Program-made: the position numbers and the translations under genes
Notes under the pieces: model-generated
The model's database searches: none
What the model saw: the letters and a program-made list of their open reading frames with translations, nothing else
Told to the model about the DNA's origin: nothing
In this document: positions 46,752 through 55,240 of the stretch, in pieces
Position numbering within the stretch: position 1 is the stretch's first letter
How the letters are laid out: every line of letters starts with the position of its first letter
DNA from: Antonospora locustae
Taxonomy: Eukaryota > Microsporidia
Reading direction: 5' to 3'
Length of the DNA stretch: 64,000 bases
Assembly: GCA_007674295.1 (NCBI GenBank)
Contig: CM017449.1
Span: 1-64,000, forward strand

Positions 46752-49664
46752 ATGGCGTATGAGGAGACGCGGCTGACGGTCAAGTCCATCGAACTTATCA
46801 ACTTCATGTGTCATCGCCATCTTCTTGTTGAGTTTAAGAAGACCCTGACGTGCATTGGTGGAAGAAACGGAAGCGGCAAGAGCGCAGTGATGATAGCGTT
46901 GGGAATAGCTCTTGGGCAGCGGGCAAACTCGCTCGAGCGGGGAAACACGTACAAGGAACTGATCAAGAGCAACGAACACACTGCAGTTATCAGGTTGTCA
47001 CTGCACAACTATCTTAACTTCCACGCAGACTTCTTTGGTGACTCGATTCTTATTGAGAAGACGCTGCACGTCAACTTTTCAAAGCTCCGAATACAGAACG
47101 GAGAGGGAAAGGTATGGTCTCGGAGGAGCCAGGACCTGGAGGACATAATTGATATGTACTCGCTGTATTTTGACAATCCATTGAACTTTCTGACACAGGA
47201 CATGTCGAAGAAGTTTCTGAACATGAGCAAGCCGCAGATGCTCTACTCCTTCTTCCACAAGGGCACCGAGATCGAGAACATGGAAATATTACATGACGAG
47301 GCGTGCGAGCAGGTCGAACGGATGAGAACGAAGATGGAGAGCATTGAGGAGGAGGTTGCTGTGCTTGACCGCGAGCTTGCAGAGAAGAACGAGAGGCTGG
47401 TGTACCTGAGCGAGGTAGCGGACTTCAAGCAGCGTCTGAAGGAGCTTGAGTGCGAGCGCCGATGGTCAGAAGTCATAGAGCTGGGAAAGAGGGTAGCGAG
47501 AATAGAGGAGGAGGTTGCGGAGCTCGAGGACGCAAAGCGAGACAAGAAAACCTGCATACGGGAGATTGAAGGAGAGATAAGGGCACTTGAAGAAGACATG
47601 AAGGCAGAGAGAGACGCATATCTTGCAGAGAGGAGCAAAAGCGAGTGTGCAAGAAGGACCATTGAGAGCAGGCTCACAGATCTAGAGCTGAGAGAGAGGG
47701 AGATGTGCAACGATATGAAGAGCATTGAGGAGCAGCTTGCGGCGAAGAGTGCTGTCCTTGCCAACTATTGCGGAGCCAGGCCCAAGGGAAGCTCAAGTGA
47801 CGAGCTCAGTGCGAGAGCAGGTGAGCTCAGGTCGCGAATTGCAACACTCCTGAAAGAGAGAGACGAGTGCAGGGAAGTGGAGGAGCGGCTGCGCGAGAGG
47901 GCAAAGAGAGAGGCTGAGGAGGCAGAAGCGCGAAACAGCAGGATTTTTGTGCTAAGGAAGCAGATATCGTTTCTGGAAAGCGTCAGGACAAACAGTCTAA
48001 CGTTCTTCAGCGAACAAATGCCCGATATTCTGAACGAAATAAAACGGGAGAACCTCAGCGTGATCGGGCCGATAGGTTCTTTCATTCAGCTCAAAGAGCC
48101 CAAGTGGTACAAGCCAGTTTCGATCATTCTAAGAAACAACCTCTCCAATTTCATAGTGCAGAGCAGAGAGGACCGAGAGCGGCTCTCTGCAATCTTTGGG
48201 AAATATGGTGTTAATTTCAGAATTCTGCTGCCATCCGCCAGCCAGAAGGGTCTCATTGAATACCGCTCAAACCGAATATTCAAGACGGTATTGGACGTGC
48301 TGCACATCAGGAACGATGTTATCACAAACCAGCTGATCATTCTGCAGAACATAGAGCAGATCATTCTTGTTGAGAACAGAGAAAGTGCGCACAAGATCAT
48401 AAGAAAGCGGCCCAGCTACGTGGCCATGGCATACACGCCTAGCGGAGACCGAATATCGCTGATTGGCAATGCACTGAGCGACTTCAGGCAGCGGTATAGC
48501 GGAAAGTACTACTTTGAGAATGACGACAGCAAGCTTGAGGCATGCAGAGAGGAGCTGCAGAGGCTGACTGCAGCGAGTGCAGGTGGTTGCAGAGAGGAGC
48601 TGAGAGAGGCCGAGACACGGGGCTACCAGCTCAGCAGGGAGATCAATGGGCTGGAGAGGGAAGCTCGGCACATTGAGTTCGAGATGGAGAGCTACGCACG
48701 CGTAGGAGAAGCTTCAAACATAGGCGACCTGGAGAACGAGATTCAGATTCTTAAAAACCAGAGAACCGGGCTGGGAAAGGCCATAGAGGAGACGAGGCGG
48801 ACGATAGAGGAGGAAAGGGCCCAGCTTGCTGGGTTTGAGTCTGTGGACGTCGATATCTCGAAAAAGGAGGAGGCCGCAGGACACCTGAGGGCAAAGAGAT
48901 ACGCTACGGAGGCGTCTCTTGAGAGCCTGCAGCCAAGGATTCACGAGAAGATCAAGGAGAAAAACAGGGCTGCAGAGCTGTTCGAAAGCGAGCGAGCGAA
49001 GCTCCAGTGTGCGCTGGGCACGGATGTGCGGGACGACACAAGGGATCTTGCTGTAATAGAGAAGGAAATTGGTGCACTGAAGTGCAAGATCATTGCGTCA
49101 AGCGAGGTTGGGAGCGAAGAAGAGCTTCGCGACGACATCGAGCGCCTGACGAGACAGCGAAAGTTCAAGAGCAGTCTTGTTCTTCGGTACAAGGGGAAGA
49201 TCGAGAGATTCGTGGCCTTTGTGAGAAAGCGCGTTGAGAGGCGCGAGAGCATGAAGGAGGAGATTGCAGCGCGGGCCACGGAGGAGTTCAGCGCCCTGAC
49301 GCAGCACAGGGGTTACAGTGGATCGCTGCTCTTCGACCACGGCTGCAGAACGCTGGACATACGGATGGGCATCGAGAACGCAGAAGATGCGGGCTCTCGG
49401 GGAACGCTGAGCGGCGGCGAACGCTCTTTCGCAGGTGTATGTTTTCTGCTGAGCCTGTGGCCTAACGTGGGGTGCCCCGTGAAGGTGCTCGACGAGTTCG
49501 ACGTCTTCATGGACAACCTGAACAGAAAGTTCACGATAAAAATCATTCTCGACTTTCTGGCGAGAAACGAGTACCAGGTCATTCTGATAACCCCGTTGAA
49601 CACGAAGGACCTGTTCACAGACATCTGTGACGTGGTTGTCCTGGAGAAGCCCCGTGAGGATTGA
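46752..49664 (+). CDS. SMC6: Smc6, SMC5/6 complex ATPase (970 aa)
   Basis: SMC-family DNA-organising ATPase that works with Smc5 in genome stability and recombination repair. The head start shows IELINFMCHRHLLVEF and Walker A GRNGSGKS (37-44), typical of Smc6. FLTQDMSKKFLNMSKPQMLYSFF is also diagnostic. Long coiled coils occupy about 175-400 and 610-845. The hinge is between about 425 and 560. The C-terminal head contains LSGGERSF (from 886) and Walker B VKVLDEFDVFMD (910-921). All ATPase motifs are intact. The start at 46,752, preceded by CACCCCC, gives a head-first protein; 46 upstream codons have no conserved content. Smc5 is not present here. Confidence 0.95.
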   Translation: MAYEETRLTVKSIELINFMCHRHLLVEFKKTLTCIGGRNGSGKSAVMIALGIALGQRANSLERGNTYKELIKSNEHTAVIRLSLHNYLNFHADFFGDSILIEKTLHVNFSKLRIQNGEGKVWSRRSQDLEDIIDMYSLYFDNPLNFLTQDMSKKFLNMSKPQMLYSFFHKGTEIENMEILHDEACEQVERMRTKMESIEEEVAVLDRELAEKNERLVYLSEVADFKQRLKELECERRWSEVIELGKRVARIEEEVAELEDAKRDKKTCIREIEGEIRALEEDMKAERDAYLAERSKSECARRTIESRLTDLELREREMCNDMKSIEEQLAAKSAVLANYCGARPKGSSSDELSARAGELRSRIATLLKERDECREVEERLRERAKREAEEAEARNSRIFVLRKQISFLESVRTNSLTFFSEQMPDILNEIKRENLSVIGPIGSFIQLKEPKWYKPVSIILRNNLSNFIVQSREDRERLSAIFGKYGVNFRILLPSASQKGLIEYRSNRIFKTVLDVLHIRNDVITNQLIILQNIEQIILVENRESAHKIIRKRPSYVAMAYTPSGDRISLIGNALSDFRQRYSGKYYFENDDSKLEACREELQRLTAASAGGCREELREAETRGYQLSREINGLEREARHIEFEMESYARVGEASNIGDLENEIQILKNQRTGLGKAIEETRRTIEEERAQLAGFESVDVDISKKEEAAGHLRAKRYATEASLESLQPRIHEKIKEKNRAAELFESERAKLQCALGTDVRDDTRDLAVIEKEIGALKCKIIASSEVGSEEELRDDIERLTRQRKFKSSLVLRYKGKIERFVAFVRKRVERRESMKEEIAARATEEFSALTQHRGYSGSLLFDHGCRTLDIRMGIENAEDAGSRGTLSGGERSFAGVCFLLSLWPNVGCPVKVLDEFDVFMDNLNRKFTIKIILDFLARNEYQVILITPLNTKDLFTDICDVVVLEKPRED

Positions 49665-49712
49665 AAGAGCATTCTGGCCATGCACGACTTTTTATTTAGG
49701 GCTCGCTGATGT

Positions 49713-49976
49713 CTACAGCTTTCTGTTTCTGTACACGTTCAGGCCCTGCAGCGTCCCATCGTCTCCTGAGCTTTCTTCACTGCACGGGGAAGACGCCTCG
49801 CTGTGTGAGTAACTAAGACACTCGTCCGACAAGGACTCCTCTGCGGTGTACTCCCCGCTCGGCATGCACTCTTCGCTGACCTCAATTCTTCGCGACCGAA
49901 TGATGTACTTGTTGATCAGACTCATGTTGTAGTCGCGCGTGCTCAGACTCTTTTCAGAATTTTCGGTTTTCTTCAT
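49713..49976 (-). CDS. small acidic Ser/Glu-rich protein (87 aa)
   Basis: Starts MKKTENSEKSLSTRDYN, has a short segment LINKYIIRSRRIEV, then an acidic Ser-rich tail (about 36-75). No family recognised and no membrane segment. It runs tail to tail against SMC6. It lacks the CCC signal before its ATG, so either the start or the gene itself is less secure. Confidence 0.5.
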   Translation of the reverse strand: MKKTENSEKSLSTRDYNMSLINKYIIRSRRIEVSEECMPSGEYTAEESLSDECLSYSHSEASSPCSEESSGDDGTLQGLNVYRNRKL

Positions 49977-50012
49977 TTCAGATGCATAAAATATGTTCGT
50001 GAAAAAGTGCGG

Positions 50013-50276
50013 CTACTCAACGAGAACGCCTACCTGCTCGTGCACAAGAACCTCAGAGTAGTTCACGTACGAGTGCGCCTGCACGAAGGCATCTGTGGCA
50101 TCGCTGCCAGCAAACTGCAGAATCAGCTCCTTGCTTCCTGGATGGTAGTGAATAAACTCAGTCACGTCAAAGACTCTTCCGGCGAGAACCACCCAGCAGT
50201 CGCGCTCGGTGCAGTGCTGTGCGACCTCGTTCCTCGTCATCTGCCGAACCGTGCGCGGCCTCCTTTCACGCGCCAT
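50013..50276 (-). CDS. cytochrome b5 haem domain protein (87 aa)
   Basis: Stand-alone cytochrome b5 domain. The haem-ligand motif HPG is present (His45), the second axial His is probably His68 (FVQAHSY), and the start of the fold (TRNEVAQHCTERDCWVVLAGRVFDVTEF) is clear. No transmembrane anchor follows, so it should be soluble. In other eukaryotes b5 supplies electrons to lipid desaturases and related oxygenases. The start ATG (50,276) overlaps the stop of the gene at 50,266 by 11 nt in the pattern ATGGCGCGTGA. The same 11-nt overlap occurs at PUS1/PheRS beta. Confidence 0.9.
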   Translation of the reverse strand: MARERRPRTVRQMTRNEVAQHCTERDCWVVLAGRVFDVTEFIHYHPGSKELILQFAGSDATDAFVQAHSYVNYSEVLVHEQVGVLVE

Positions 50277-51147
50277 CCATCGGTGGTACTGCATGGGCTT
50301 GTGCGCAGCGGTGAGAATCCTCACTGAGAACGCGCTCACCTGCGGTGAAGCGCAGAACATTGATGCTCCCGCTGGCCAACACGAAGAGGTTGTTTGCGAC
50401 GGGAGTGAGCTGCTTGACATCGCACATGCGGACTCTCTCGACAAAGGAGCGCCCTCGGTCGATCACGATGTACGGGCCGTTCGCCGATATTGCCACGTCG
50501 CCGCATACAACACTTGCGGACGCGGAAGAAATGTTTACGTCCTCGGACAGATGTTGTCTCAGGAGTACCAGGCGCGAGTCGTAGACGCACGTCACGAGGT
50601 TTCTGTATGAACAGTGCAGCTCCCTTCCGGAGATCCACATGTGCAGGGCTCTCTCGACGCCAAGCCTTGCCATCGCCTGCTCTAGGACCTGCTCACAGCG
50701 GCGGATGCCGCTCCTGACAAGAAAGAGCAGAATCTGCATTAGCGCGAGCGCGGCACTCTCGTCAACGTTTCCTGTCTCGACAAGAAACTGCAGAAGACTT
50801 CCCTTCATCGTTCTGGTCTTTCGAAAGCGCAGAGTGTCGTCCCAGTGGTACACGACGATCTCAGAGCCTGTGTAGACGGCCATCAGGTTGTCTATGACGG
50901 CCATCAGTTTCGCTGCGATACCTGTGCTGTATGCGCTGATTCTTTCGTGCCGAAGGTCGCGGTGTACCTCCTCGAAGTACACGCAACTGTGCGCGCCGCT
51001 GTCCTCCTCCTGCGGCCCAGAAACACACGGGCGTCCGTCAAGAATGGTGTCCTCCGTGCAGGACGCGTCACCACTTGGGACTGCGTCTCTAAACTCAAAT
51101 GTACGTGCATTCAGATGCACGGTGTCGCTGCCAATACCGTTGTCCAT
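50266..51147 (-). CDS. unknown protein, possible beta-propeller piece (293 aa)
   Basis: No family recognised with confidence. After a polar N-terminus (about 60 residues), hydrophobic beta-type segments appear (AVIDNLMAVYTGSEIVVYHW, ASVVCGDVAISANGPYIVID, PVANNLFVLASGSINVLRF), suggesting a few WD40-like blades or a divergent propeller. A helical stretch lies between them (about 115-175, ESAALALMQILLFLVRSGIRRCEQVLEQAM). It reads into the cytochrome b5 gene with the 11-nt overlap. The opposite-strand frame of similar length (50,845-51,744) has Cys/His-biased composition and looks like a shadow. The ATG at 51,147 has no CCC before it. Confidence 0.6.
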   Translation of the reverse strand: MDNGIGSDTVHLNARTFEFRDAVPSGDASCTEDTILDGRPCVSGPQEEDSGAHSCVYFEEVHRDLRHERISAYSTGIAAKLMAVIDNLMAVYTGSEIVVYHWDDTLRFRKTRTMKGSLLQFLVETGNVDESAALALMQILLFLVRSGIRRCEQVLEQAMARLGVERALHMWISGRELHCSYRNLVTCVYDSRLVLLRQHLSEDVNISSASASVVCGDVAISANGPYIVIDRGRSFVERVRMCDVKQLTPVANNLFVLASGSINVLRFTAGERVLSEDSHRCAQAHAVPPMDGA

Positions 51148-51180
51148 TGTTTACATGCGCAATACGTCTCAGATAAAGTG

Positions 51181-52068
51181 CTACGGCGGAGACGAGCTCT
51201 GCAAATGCCCAAGCTGGTTCGCACATCTGTCGTACACAAGAATTTCGAAGCTGCCGTCCTCTGCGACGACCATAACGGACGCAAGGTTTCCGTACGTGTA
51301 GCAGTAGTTGGGCGCCGACCATACTGTGTACACACACTCAAATGCGACACTGTATCCATCCTGCACGAGCTGGTGGCTCCTCACAATGTACCTCATGTTG
51401 TTTGCCCTGAGAAACTCTTCGGCTGCCTGGCGCCCAAAGAGACAGCCAGACCCTCGCGGGCTTTCTGCGTACGTGTCTACGTCGTTGCTTGGGTCGCTCC
51501 ACAGAATGCCGCACAGCCTGGGAAGGTCTTCAAGCCTGCTTGTCTCTGCTACTGCGTTGAGCGTCAGGTTCTGCACGAGGCCACCGTGTACGCAGAACAT
51601 GTCGCCGTTCACCACTGCTGCAAGCGGCAGCATCTCGAAGAGGTCGCATATTCTGAGGTAGATGAAGAGACTGTACTTCTCCCAGCATTCGTCCTTGAAC
51701 CCATACGTCCGGCTCAGAAAGAAGCTCTCGTGATTTCCCCGTAGAAGAAAGACGTGCCCGGGGTGCCTGAGCTTGAGACAGAGAAGAAGCAGGACAGTCT
51801 CAACGCTGTGCGCACCCCTGTCCACACAGTCGCCGAGAAAGAGGTAGCGCTTGTTGGGAATTGCTCCGTTCAGACGGAACATGTGCAGAAGGTCGAAGAA
51901 CTGTCCGTGTACATCTCCAACTATGGTCACAGGCGGCTGCAGTGCAAGCACGTTCTCCTCACTCAGAAGCAGAGGCGTAACTGCTGCACATATTGCAGCA
52001 ACATCCTCGTGCGCAGGAAGCTCTGCGCGATGCAGCATCTCTATGGCCTTGTCGATGTCCAGCGGCAT
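51181..52068 (-). CDS. PP2A/PP4/PP6-type Ser/Thr phosphatase catalytic subunit (295 aa)
   Basis: Metal-dependent phosphatase. The catalytic motifs are intact: GDVHGQF (51-57), GDCVDRG (79-85), RGNHE (110-114) and SAPNYCYTYGN, which is PP2A-family rather than PP1. The N-terminal helix (DIDKAIEMLHRAEL) also matches PP2A/PP4/PP6. The C-terminus ends QSSSPP and lacks the DYFL tail that is methylated in PP2A, so PP4, PP6/Sit4 or a divergent PP2A are all possible. The start at 52,068 lies 10-15 bp after CCCCC; a longer frame to 52,269 has no conserved content and overlaps a probable small gene. Confidence 0.9.
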   Translation of the reverse strand: MPLDIDKAIEMLHRAELPAHEDVAAICAAVTPLLLSEENVLALQPPVTIVGDVHGQFFDLLHMFRLNGAIPNKRYLFLGDCVDRGAHSVETVLLLLCLKLRHPGHVFLLRGNHESFFLSRTYGFKDECWEKYSLFIYLRICDLFEMLPLAAVVNGDMFCVHGGLVQNLTLNAVAETSRLEDLPRLCGILWSDPSNDVDTYAESPRGSGCLFGRQAAEEFLRANNMRYIVRSHQLVQDGYSVAFECVYTVWSAPNYCYTYGNLASVMVVAEDGSFEILVYDRCANQLGHLQSSSPP

Positions 52069-52256
52069 GCGGCTGTGGGGGTTGTGGAGGAGGGAGGTGC
52101 AGGGCCACTGCGGAGACACTCGGCATGCAGCCTGTCGATGCTGCACGACAGAAGAGACGTATCGTGTGCGAGCGCAAGAATCTGATCCAGACCTTGCGAG
52201 ATGCACTCGAGTTCCCTTAGCCACACGTCTATCTTCTTCTCGTCCAAGTTTGGCAT
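52041..52256 (-). CDS. small helical protein, overlaps phosphatase start (71 aa)
   Basis: MPNLDEKKIDVWLRELECISQG begins a strongly helical stretch of about 45 residues (through CSIDRLHAECLR) followed by a Pro/Ser/Thr-rich end. GTGCCC directly precedes the ATG, as at real starts around it. The coding end runs 28 nt into the phosphatase gene. Unknown family. A possible alternative is an N-terminal piece of a spliced or frameshifted phosphatase, but the phosphatase has a complete N-terminus of its own. Confidence 0.5.
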   Translation of the reverse strand: MPNLDEKKIDVWLRELECISQGLDQILALAHDTSLLSCSIDRLHAECLRSGPAPPSSTTPTAACRWTSTRP

Positions 52257-52296
52257 GGGCACAGAGCAAAAGGGCCTAAATTACAGCCAGCAACGT

Positions 52297-53058
52297 TTAT
52301 TCAGGCTTCTCTTTCTTTGGCGCGTAGGTCTTCTTCGCAAACTCCTGGAACATTAAAAGCAGTATGCCGACGTAGAAGATGTTGGCCACGGCCGCTACGT
52401 ACTGAAAGGACCGCAACGCAGGGTCTCTGCTGAATACATCACCAAAGAGAATGAAGGCACTGAAGAATACGAGGCCGATTACAAACTGCGTGATTTGCAT
52501 GTATGTGATGGTCTTCTTGAACTTTGTGGGAATTCGCAGCGTGGCAAGGCAGTAGTAGAAGTACATAACAGTGTGCACAAATGAGTTGAAGAGGACGAAT
52601 ATCCACGTTGTGTGTGTGCGCGACATGCAGAGCATCCAAGTGCAGATGATGACGCCTGCGTGGTGATACGTCTGCAGCAAAGACGTGCTTTTTCCGTTCA
52701 TGTGAATGATAACCGTGTCGAGAATCTCAACGTACTTGGAGACGTAGAAGACCCAGACATAGAAGTCCAGACGCGCAAGGAGAATGGCATCTGGGTCTTT
52801 AATGAAGTGCTTAATACCAAACTCACGATAGAAATCAACGAGCGTGAAGAACGTGCGTTTGAACAAAATGAAACTAAACCAGCTCATCGCCAGGTTGTGA
52901 ACGACCATCATCAGCGTTGTTCCGGAGTACAGTTCACGTACAACGGGCAGTCTGTTCTTAAATCTGTTGTTCATGGAGACTGTGTAGAGGACGTACAGCG
53001 CGGTGATTATGAACGGTGTCTTGCAGTTCATCGTGATTTGGATAATTTCCTCGAGCAT
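52297..53058 (-). CDS. ELO-family fatty acid elongase (253 aa)
   Basis: 3-ketoacyl-CoA synthase of the ER that extends fatty acyl chains by two carbons. About seven membrane segments. The family motif SKYVEILDTVI (K-x-x-E-x-x-DT) is present, and LLQTYHHAG (128-136) is a variant of the H-x-x-HH motif with Gln in the first position, a change also known in some eukaryotic ELO proteins. Length matches. GCGCCC directly precedes the ATG. It is divergent from the primase gene, 184 bp apart. The stop is part of TGAATAAAC. Confidence 0.9.
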   Translation of the reverse strand: MLEEIIQITMNCKTPFIITALYVLYTVSMNNRFKNRLPVVRELYSGTTLMMVVHNLAMSWFSFILFKRTFFTLVDFYREFGIKHFIKDPDAILLARLDFYVWVFYVSKYVEILDTVIIHMNGKSTSLLQTYHHAGVIICTWMLCMSRTHTTWIFVLFNSFVHTVMYFYYCLATLRIPTKFKKTITYMQITQFVIGLVFFSAFILFGDVFSRDPALRSFQYVAAVANIFYVGILLLMFQEFAKKTYAPKKEKPE

Positions 53059-53242
53059 GGGCGCCGTGTTTTGTTTTTTTTATTTATTTCGCTGGCTGCA
53101 CGCGCACGGGCCAATCGCAGCTTGTGCTGGCTTTTGCAGTGGACGCACATGACGCAAAGTTATTCGTCGACATACTGCAATTGGCCGGTGCGCAGTGCCG
53201 GGGCTGGCAGGTGCCCCTGAAGAGACGGCATGGCACGCGCCC
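53059..53242. promoter_or_regulatory. bidirectional promoter region of ELO and PRI1
   Basis: A 184-bp gap between two divergent genes, each with CGCCC just before its ATG (GCGCCC at ELO, GCGCCC at PRI1). A T-run and TTATTTATTT lie near the ELO side (about 53,070-53,090). No other element seen. Confidence 0.45.
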
Positions 53243-54064
53243 ATGGACACAGAGAGAGGCAGCCAGCTGCTGCGGTACTACAAGACGTGCTATCCCTTTG
53301 AGGATGTCTTTCGAGTCATTCCGATAAACGAGCAACGGGAGGTTTCATTTGCACTTGCAAACTCGGCGTACATGCGCTACAACACGTTTGTGGACCACAC
53401 AGAGCTTGCGCAGCGCGTGGAGAGGCTGTGCCCGCTGCGCATTGACATCGGCGCAGTGTATCGAGACCCGCCGACAAAGGGAGGCTCAAACAGGCCACTC
53501 ATGAAGGAGCTTGTCTTTGACGTGGACCTTACTGACTACAAGCGGGAATGCTGCAGCACAAAGACCGTGTGCAACCGATGCTTTGTAATTGTCCGGGCTG
53601 CTGTGCGAACTCTCGACTTCGTGCTGCGCGAGGAACTCGGCTTCACGCGCATTCACTTTTTCTTCTCTGGCGGCCGTGGCGTCCACTGCTGGGTCTGCGA
53701 CAGGGAGGCGCTGCTTCTTGGCGACTATGAGAGACGCGCTGTGAGCAGCTACTTCAGCACGGTGCTCGCAAGGCAGTTGTGTCCAGGCGAGTACCGCAGC
53801 ATTCTGCGGAGGTACTCAGACGAGGAGGGCGGCGCCCTTTTTGAGACGCTCTTCGTGCGCCTCGACGCGAACGTGACCTCCGACACGAAGCATCTGCTCA
53901 AAGCGCCGTTCTGCATTCATCCTGTTACGGGGAAAGTCTGCGTGGCGCTGTGCGTTGATGCAATCGACAGCATGTGCGTAGAGGACATTCCCACGCTTGG
54001 AGACGTCGTCGCGAATCCGTCGCTGCTCAGCCCCTTCATTGCACACGTGCGCGAGTCGCGGTGA
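53243..54064 (+). CDS. PRI1: DNA primase small subunit Pri1 (273 aa)
   Basis: Catalytic subunit that makes the RNA primer for replication with the pol alpha complex. The catalytic Asp pair lies in VFDVDLTDY (D93, D95). The binding motif SGGRGVHCW (142-150) has Gly in place of the usual Arg of SGRRGVH. RLDANVTSDTKHLLKAPFCIHPVTG matches the third motif. At 273 aa it is much shorter than the usual 400 or so; the C-terminus stops soon after the core. The start at 53,243 has GCGCCC before it. It is 23 bp upstream of RLP24 on the same strand. Confidence 0.92.
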   Translation: MDTERGSQLLRYYKTCYPFEDVFRVIPINEQREVSFALANSAYMRYNTFVDHTELAQRVERLCPLRIDIGAVYRDPPTKGGSNRPLMKELVFDVDLTDYKRECCSTKTVCNRCFVIVRAAVRTLDFVLREELGFTRIHFFFSGGRGVHCWVCDREALLLGDYERRAVSSYFSTVLARQLCPGEYRSILRRYSDEEGGALFETLFVRLDANVTSDTKHLLKAPFCIHPVTGKVCVALCVDAIDSMCVEDIPTLGDVVANPSLLSPFIAHVRESR

Positions 54065-54087
54065 AAACTGCTACGGAGGGAGGGTCG

Positions 54088-54549
54088 ATGCGAATTGGAA
54101 AGTGCTACTTCTGCTCGTGCAACATCTACCCAGGCCACGGGACGACATTCTGCCGCAGCGACGGCAAAGCGTTCAGCTTCTGCAGGTCAAAATGCTTCAA
54201 GGCATTCAAGCGCAAGTGGAATCCAAGAAAGACACGCTGGACAAAGACGTACCGCAAGCTGACCGGCCGCGAGTTGAAGTGTGTGACTGAACGACGCGAG
54301 CACGAGCCCGTAGTGCTCACGCACGAGGCTGTCGCAGAAGGAGTGGCAAGGATTCCGCAGATTCTTGCAGTGAGCGAGAGAAACGCTGCCGTGTATGCGA
54401 AAGACCGTGCGCTTCAAGAGCGCGAGAAGTGGAAGGAAAGCAACCTGCGCTACATCGAGAAGCACTCGCACCTTCTCGGCAAAGATGCAAAGCAGATGGC
54501 GCTGCCTTCTCGAGTTGCGAAGAAGCAAACAGAGATGGACACAAATTAG
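54088..54549 (+). CDS. RLP24: Rlp24-type ribosome assembly factor (153 aa)
   Basis: Placeholder for ribosomal protein eL24 on pre-60S particles. The first 60 residues are the L24e zinc domain (MRIGKCYFCSCNIYPGHG, CRSDGKAFSFCRSKC; Cys6, Cys9, Cys32, Cys36), followed by KWNPRKTRWTKTYRK, and then a basic helical extension (to 153) that distinguishes Rlp24 from eL24. Shorter than yeast Rlp24 (about 199). The ATG is preceded by GGAGGGAGGGTCG, a GGG-type rather than CCC-type start signal. Confidence 0.88.
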   Translation: MRIGKCYFCSCNIYPGHGTTFCRSDGKAFSFCRSKCFKAFKRKWNPRKTRWTKTYRKLTGRELKCVTERREHEPVVLTHEAVAEGVARIPQILAVSERNAAVYAKDRALQEREKWKESNLRYIEKHSHLLGKDAKQMALPSRVAKKQTEMDTN

Positions 54550-54674
54550 CGCGTAGAGTTGCTGGATTTTATTAAAAAGTGCGCTTTTCTGAGTTTTTAT
54601 CGCGTCTCTGTGCCAGGCACGTATTCGTTTCACTGCTCCTTTTTCAACTGAAAAGGCACGCGAAGACGTCCGCA

Positions 54675-55235
54675 ATGAAAGCGGAATTTCACAAGACAAA
54701 GCACATCGCATGCACTGCGCTCTTTCAGGCGCTTCTCGTTGCCCTTGCGGGTCGCTGCACTGCGCAGGGCGCTTTCGCCCTTCCCGTGTCAGCGGCGCTC
54801 TGCTCAGGGCTCTGTTCGGTTGTCTTTCTGTTCCTCGCTGTCGCAGGGGCACGCGGAGTCTCGTGTGCGTCTTCGGACGGAGAGTGCAGCACTGGCAGCC
54901 GCTACGCGCACTGCTTCGTCTGCGACGTCTGTGTCTGCGAGCGCGACCATCACTGCGCATGGCTCGGCACGTGCATCGGGCGGGACAACCGCGTTTTCTT
55001 TGTCGCGTACCTCGCAGCATCTGCTTGCAGTCTCCTTTCGCTACTACACGCGCTTCCCCGCACAAGCCCCCTGTGGATTCCCGTGATTCCTGTCTCCGCC
55101 GTGTTTACCACGCTTTCGCTCTACCATGCTGCGATTGCGCTTCTTAACCTGCGGTCCTCTGAGATTGTTGGGCGCGTGCGGCGCCGCCTTTTCCGTGCAA
55201 AGAGCAATGCGAACTACGGCATGGAACTCGTGTAA
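54675..55235 (+). CDS. DHHC palmitoyltransferase, second copy (186 aa)
   Basis: Protein S-acyltransferase. Two membrane segments (about 11-28 and 38-60), Cys-rich domain with CFVCDVCVCERDHHCAWLGTCIGRDN (catalytic DHHC at 91-94), then two membrane spans (about 106-126 and 128-150). Diverged from the 34,593 protein outside the DHHC core, so not a recent duplicate. The start used is the ATG at 54,675; an upstream ATG at 54,579 would add 32 residues (RFSEFLSRLCARHVFVSLLLF) that may include another hydrophobic segment. Tail to tail with PUS1. Confidence 0.9.
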   Translation: MKAEFHKTKHIACTALFQALLVALAGRCTAQGAFALPVSAALCSGLCSVVFLFLAVAGARGVSCASSDGECSTGSRYAHCFVCDVCVCERDHHCAWLGTCIGRDNRVFFVAYLAASACSLLSLLHALPRTSPLWIPVIPVSAVFTTLSLYHAAIALLNLRSSEIVGRVRRRLFRAKSNANYGMELV

Positions 55236-55240
55236 CTCGC

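Noticed and set aside
50845..51744. 299-codon plus-strand frame
   Set aside because: Antisense to the phosphatase and the 50,266 gene; Cys/His/Val-biased with no domain, whereas the phosphatase is certain.
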